10,438 nt of DNA from Euperipatoides rowelli (taxonomy: Eukaryota > Onychophora > Udeonychophora > Euonychophora > Peripatopsidae), in the NCBI GenBank assembly GCA_003024985.2, contig PXIH01S0027184.1; one strand, given 5' to 3'. This document shows positions 8,701-10,438 of the stretch, one piece after another (position 1 is the first letter of the stretch; each line of letters opens with the position of its first letter). Below the pieces are notes generated by a model that was not told the origin of the DNA, made no database searches, and worked only from the letters and a program-made list of their open reading frames with translations. The position numbers and the translations under genes were made by a program.

Positions 8701-9684
8701 TTGACCAGAACATGTTATCACAGTATTTACTATTTAAAATAGAAAAGCCATGTTACAAGAGTAAAAATACATAAGCAGAAATCGGCTGTTATCTTGCACG
8801 TGCGAATTAATAAAATATACAAAAAAATAGCATTCACTATAGCACTCTATTCATAAATCAAATTGTTTGAGAATTATTAGTTTGTATTTAAATTAATTTT
8901 AAATGGTAATTTCTATAACACATATTTTTTTTATTTAGTTGAAGATAGTGACTATTCACCAAATCAAGAAAACTGGGATGCGGGTAAAGAAAGTGATTTA
9001 TTTGGTAAGAATGGAAACTCATTTTAGACGAGCAGAATTTAAAATCTCTATAAAGACTTAAGATAAGGTTTTGTGAATAATGTTTTTATTTGGATTTACT
9101 ACCTGAATACAGACTAGGTTTGAGCTTGTTTCCAATTCTGTAATTATTTAATTATATCGGGTGCAATGGAGAATATCCAAATCAAATGGTGGGCCACCTT
9201 TTATGTTTCACTTGTGCTTGTACATTACTTCCCTGCTTCACTAAGAGTGCACACATTATATTGGAATGAAACTGATCACAAAAAGTTATTCTCCCTTCTC
9301 ATTATAAGAAAACAATAGTTTGAAAGTATTTTCAAAGTATGCTAAAAGTTTGAGTGGAATGGTGACCGCTCAATCTGTTATGGGTTTTAAGAGTGTAGAC
9401 ATAATTTTATGATTGTACTCAGGACTTAGAAATTTTTTCACTATTAGCTCTTACAGGACTTTACAAATGCATTATTGGAGTAAAATTATATTTGTAATAT
9501 ATGAGGTGATTATTTATGATCATGGAAATTTTTTTTTGTGTGTGGTTTGTGTTCAGCTCGTTTGATGTGTACATATAATAAATAATAAAACAAATTGTAA
9601 ATAAATACTGTATATTATATTAACCTTTTCGTTTCAGATTTATTGTATGAGGAAAATCATATTTTTCTACAAGTACAAGTCTGA
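4424..9684 (+). CDS. Leucine-rich repeat protein gene, five exons, 5' end incomplete
   Basis: Exons at 4424-5702, 7593-7724, 8156-8213, 8939-9004 and 9638-9684 join through GT-AG introns with compatible phases (0, 0, 1, 1) into one frame ending at TGA 9682-9684. The joined frame gives 526 residues, numbered here from the first complete codon at 4425. Residues 1-35 are a non-repeat N-terminal piece, about 36-470 are roughly 18 leucine-rich repeats, and 471-526 are a short acidic tail. Repeats are mostly 23 residues with LxxLxLxxNxL followed by LPxSFGxL, the pattern of SHOC2/Sur-8 and plant PIRL-type intracellular LRR proteins. Such domains form a curved solenoid that binds other proteins. No signal peptide, transmembrane segment, kinase, GTPase or death domain is visible, so an intracellular scaffold role is inferred. 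The partner and pathway are unknown. The first codon is split across the acceptor at 4424, so at least one upstream exon exists; it may carry the start codon or only 5' UTR, in which case ATG 4467-4469 (G at -3 and +4) would be the start. Confidence 0.85.
5751..5770. repeat. T20 homopolymer run
   Basis: Twenty consecutive T lie about 50 bases inside intron 1, followed by aaaatac. It could be simple slippage or the reverse-strand poly(A) tail of an old retroposon; no adjacent retroposon body was recognised. Confidence 0.8.
6020..6100 (+). repeat. Dispersed repeat, copy A
   Basis: This segment contains gctcaagaaaaa (6035-6046), then a variable stretch, then gacaatctactaatgg (6083-6098). The same order of blocks is seen at about 9738-9850 downstream of the gene (gctcaagaaaaa at 9753, then gtcaatctgctaatg and gtcaatctactaatgg). 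Similarity is by eye and is moderate between the blocks. It marks two copies of one interspersed element of unknown class. Only the downstream copy has expanded into a tandem array. Confidence 0.55.
6327..7005. repeat. Large imperfect inverted repeat (intronic hairpin)
   Basis: The left arm is about 6327-6600 and the right arm about 6691-7005, with a loop of about 90 bases. Exactly matching inverted words occur in collinear order: agtccccgctat (6397-6408) with 6924-6935, gaacactagacata (6465-6478) with 6842-6855, agtatcacaa (6516-6525) with 6797-6806, ctaggctt (6537-6544) with 6749-6756, and cacacttcta (6556-6565) with 6728-6737. Intervening sequence is also similar, with small indels; the right arm is about 40 bases longer. 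The structure is either a foldback/MITE-like element or two head-to-head copies of one interspersed repeat. In the pre-mRNA it would fold into a long stem. No transposase coding is seen. Confidence 0.85.
7318..7336 (+). repeat. A19 run, possible retroposon tail
   Basis: Nineteen consecutive A follow the sequence aataagaagtaagactt. An A run after an AATAAG-like word could be the tail of an old retroposed sequence on the plus strand, but no recognisable body or flanking duplication was found, so simple slippage is equally likely. Confidence 0.6.
7593..7724 (+). CDS. LRR gene, exon encoding last repeats
   Basis: Acceptor ttttag ends at 7592 and donor CCG|gtaagt starts at 7725. The exon is exactly 44 codons in phase 0 on both sides. 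It completes repeat 17 (LSSLPKSFKEL), encodes repeat 18 (LENLEIGNNLITELP) and the start of a nineteenth repeat (LGRLSCFP), where the LRR pattern stops. Joining to the previous exon restores the NxL spacing of the repeat consensus exactly, which is strong evidence for this splice. Confidence 0.92.
7725..8155 (+). other. Intron 2 of the LRR gene, 431 bases
   Basis: It has donor gtaagt and acceptor tttctag. The interior has no coding pattern and no recognised repeat. Confidence 0.8.
8156..8213 (+). CDS. LRR gene, acidic-tail exon 1
   Basis: A 58-base exon between tttctag (ends 8155) and the strong donor gtaagt (8214). It encodes 19 codons starting MDFESAEEECEHEDP and ends one base into the next codon. 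The composition is acidic with two cysteines. It is not an LRR. The strong splice signals, frame continuity and phase match to the next exon support it; the short length limits certainty. Reading through the donor meets a stop after a few codons. Confidence 0.75.
8214..8938 (+). other. Intron 3 of the LRR gene, 725 bases
   Basis: It has donor gtaagt and acceptor tttatttag. The interior is flanked by a short inverted repeat (about 8230-8270 and 8818-8858) and includes a less AT-rich core at about 8440-8600 (for example caggtgggggaatacctc). A minus-strand open frame at 8394-8627 lies there and shows no recognised domain. Confidence 0.75.
8230..8860. mobile_element. Possible MITE-like element with terminal inverted repeats
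   Basis: The word gtgaatgctatttt (about 8252-8265) is matched in inverted orientation by aaaatagcattcac at about 8824-8837. Similarity continues on both sides for about 40 bases, including gatagaaatgcactatg against the reverse complement of the right end. The enclosed roughly 550 bases are less AT-rich than the flanks and have no transposase coding. A non-autonomous DNA element nearly filling intron 3 is the simplest reading. No clean target-site duplication could be fixed, so the outer boundaries are approximate. Confidence 0.45.
8939..9004 (+). CDS. LRR gene, acidic-tail exon 2
   Basis: Acceptor tttatttag ends at 8938 and donor gtaaga starts at 9005. The exon is 66 bases, phase 1 at both ends. 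Joined to the previous exon it reads VEDSDYSPNQENWDAGKESD and then LF, continuing the acidic, disordered-looking tail. A weaker internal donor (ggtaaag near 8982) is possible. If the donor at 9005 is not used, the frame runs on for GKNGNSF and stops at 9025-9027, an alternative end of the protein. Confidence 0.72.
9005..9637 (+). other. Intron 4 of the LRR gene, 633 bases
   Basis: It has donor gtaaga and acceptor cgtttcag. It is AT-rich with no coding pattern. It contains AATAAA-like words near 9575-9590 that could serve a transcript ending at the read-through stop 9025-9027. Confidence 0.68.
9638..9684 (+). CDS. LRR gene, terminal coding exon
   Basis: Acceptor ccttttcgtttcag ends at 9637. 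The exon completes the split codon (GAT) and reads DLLYEENHIFLQVQV before TGA at 9682-9684. The strong polypyrimidine tract and correct phase support it; the short length and lack of a recognised family tail leave some doubt. A further splice at caa|gtacaagt (about 9673) is conceivable but is a weak donor. Confidence 0.65.
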
Positions 9685-9737
9685 AAGATATTTGATAAAT
9701 TATAGTATTGTATTCAGTGAACAGAGACGTTAGAAAT

Positions 9738-9850
9738 CTCCAATTGATCACTGCTCAAGAAAAAAGAGACTAAGTTAAAAACAGATAAATATCTGTGACT
9801 TTCGTAATAGTCAATCTGCTAATGATAGTCAATCTACTAATGGTTTCATA
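9738..9850 (+). repeat. Dispersed repeat, copy B, leading into the minisatellite
   Basis: This copy has the same block order as the copy in intron 1: an AT-rich lead, gctcaagaaaaa (9753-9764), then caatctgctaatg and caatctactaatgg. It has an extra perfect hairpin, acagata-aa-tatctgt (9781-9796), just before the first tandem unit. The last block of this element is the unit that is repeated downstream. Confidence 0.55.
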
Positions 9851-10110
9851 ATGGGCAATCTGCTAATAGTTTTGTAATAGTCAATTTGTTATTGGTTTCA
9901 TAATAGTCAATCTTCTTAAGGTTTTGTAATAGTCAACTTGTTATTGGTTTCATAATAGTCAATATGCTTATGGCTTTGTATAAATAAATCTACTAATGGT
10001 TTCTTAATAGTCAATCTGATAATTGTTTCATAAAAGTCAATCTAATAATAGTTTCACAATAGTCAATATGCTAATGGTTTCATAATAGCCAATCAATCGG
10101 TTAAGGGTTT
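9800..10110 (+). repeat. 26-bp minisatellite, about 12 units, with 52-bp alternation
   Basis: Units share a core tttcataatagtcaat followed by a ten-base variable end like ctgctaatgg. About 12 copies can be counted; the first two are shortened and unit 12 carries a small insertion. In the middle, units starting ttttgtaatagtcaa and ending ttgttattgg alternate with units starting tttcataatagtcaat, so the effective period there is 52 bases. Divergence between copies is substantial, so the array is not recent. It begins about 115 bases after the stop codon and so probably lies in the 3' UTR or just beyond it. Confidence 0.9.
9983..9988 (+). promoter_or_regulatory. Candidate polyadenylation signal AATAAA
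   Basis: This is the first exact AATAAA after the stop at 9684. It lies in a diverged unit of the minisatellite (tataaataaatc) and would give a 3' UTR of about 320 bases. Variant signals nearer the stop cannot be excluded. Confidence 0.35.
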
Positions 10111-10438
10111 CAGGGATGTCGAAGCAATTTTGCCTTGGTGCCAAAATTTAGAATTTCTTCAGCACCAAAAAATCTTACCTGGTGCCAAGGACTATTTTAA
10201 TATTTTTTTCCAAACTTCAGAAGTCTCTGGTGCCATTTATTGCTGATACAATTTTTTTTTTAAATCATCTAAATTCATTTGAAATTTAATATATTTTATT
10301 TTATTCATAATTATGATATGTGCATAAATTTGTGCCTCTTACAACAATGTTAGGATCAATTCTAAAAGAAACAATGTTAGGCTAATTTATTTTAAATATT
10401 TTAAAAGCAATACTTAATTTTGAAGACAATTTACCTAC
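10111..10438. other. AT-rich 3' flank with a short ggtgcca repeat
   Basis: No gene is seen. The word ggtgcca recurs at 10137, 10181 and 10229 (spacing 44 and 48 bases), suggesting a decayed tandem repeat of about 45 bases. A seven-base inverted repeat, ttggtgc (10135-10141) with gcaccaa (10162-10168), could form a small hairpin. The rest is AT-rich low-complexity sequence. Confidence 0.5.

Noticed and set aside
9800-10110. Regular repeats considered as a CRISPR array
   Set aside because: Units are contiguous and diverged with no unique spacers, and the locus is eukaryotic.

Overview
The window looks like AT-rich nuclear DNA from an animal, probably an invertebrate; the species cannot be told from the sequence. 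The signs are one gene split by GT-AG introns, a decayed Ty3/gypsy retrotransposon, homopolymer runs, and several inverted and tandem repeats. No bacterial-style operon, CRISPR array, tRNA or rRNA gene is visible.

Layout. Positions 1-157 are part of an LTR, and 158-1310 are the 3' end of a degenerate Ty3/gypsy element on the minus strand (polypurine tract, pol C-terminal tail, integrase C-terminal module, integrase core). It is broken by frameshifts, a stop and a probable inserted retroposon at about 390-690. Positions 1311-4423 hold no recognisable gene, only AT-rich sequence and a small direct repeat. Positions 4424-9684 hold the main gene: five plus-strand exons (4424-5702, 7593-7724, 8156-8213, 8939-9004, 9638-9684) joined in frame to encode at least 526 residues. 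These form about 18 leucine-rich repeats followed by a short acidic tail. The first exon here starts at a splice acceptor, so upstream exon(s) are missing or unrecognised.

The introns carry most of the other structure. Intron 1 contains a large imperfect inverted repeat (arms about 6327-6600 and 6691-7005) and one copy of a dispersed repeat. Intron 3 is bounded by a second, shorter inverted repeat. Downstream of the stop codon a second copy of the dispersed repeat runs into a roughly 12-copy, 26-bp minisatellite (9800-10110). Its middle alternates two unit types, giving a 52-bp higher-order repeat, and it holds the only AATAAA in the first several hundred bases after the stop.

The gene product is probably an intracellular protein-binding scaffold of the SHOC2/PIRL-like LRR type. 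That rests on repeat pattern only, since no catalytic or membrane domain is visible. The most useful observations for follow-up are the spliced LRR gene with its expanded thirteenth repeat and acidic tail, the intronic hairpin, and the dispersed repeat that appears to have seeded the minisatellite.
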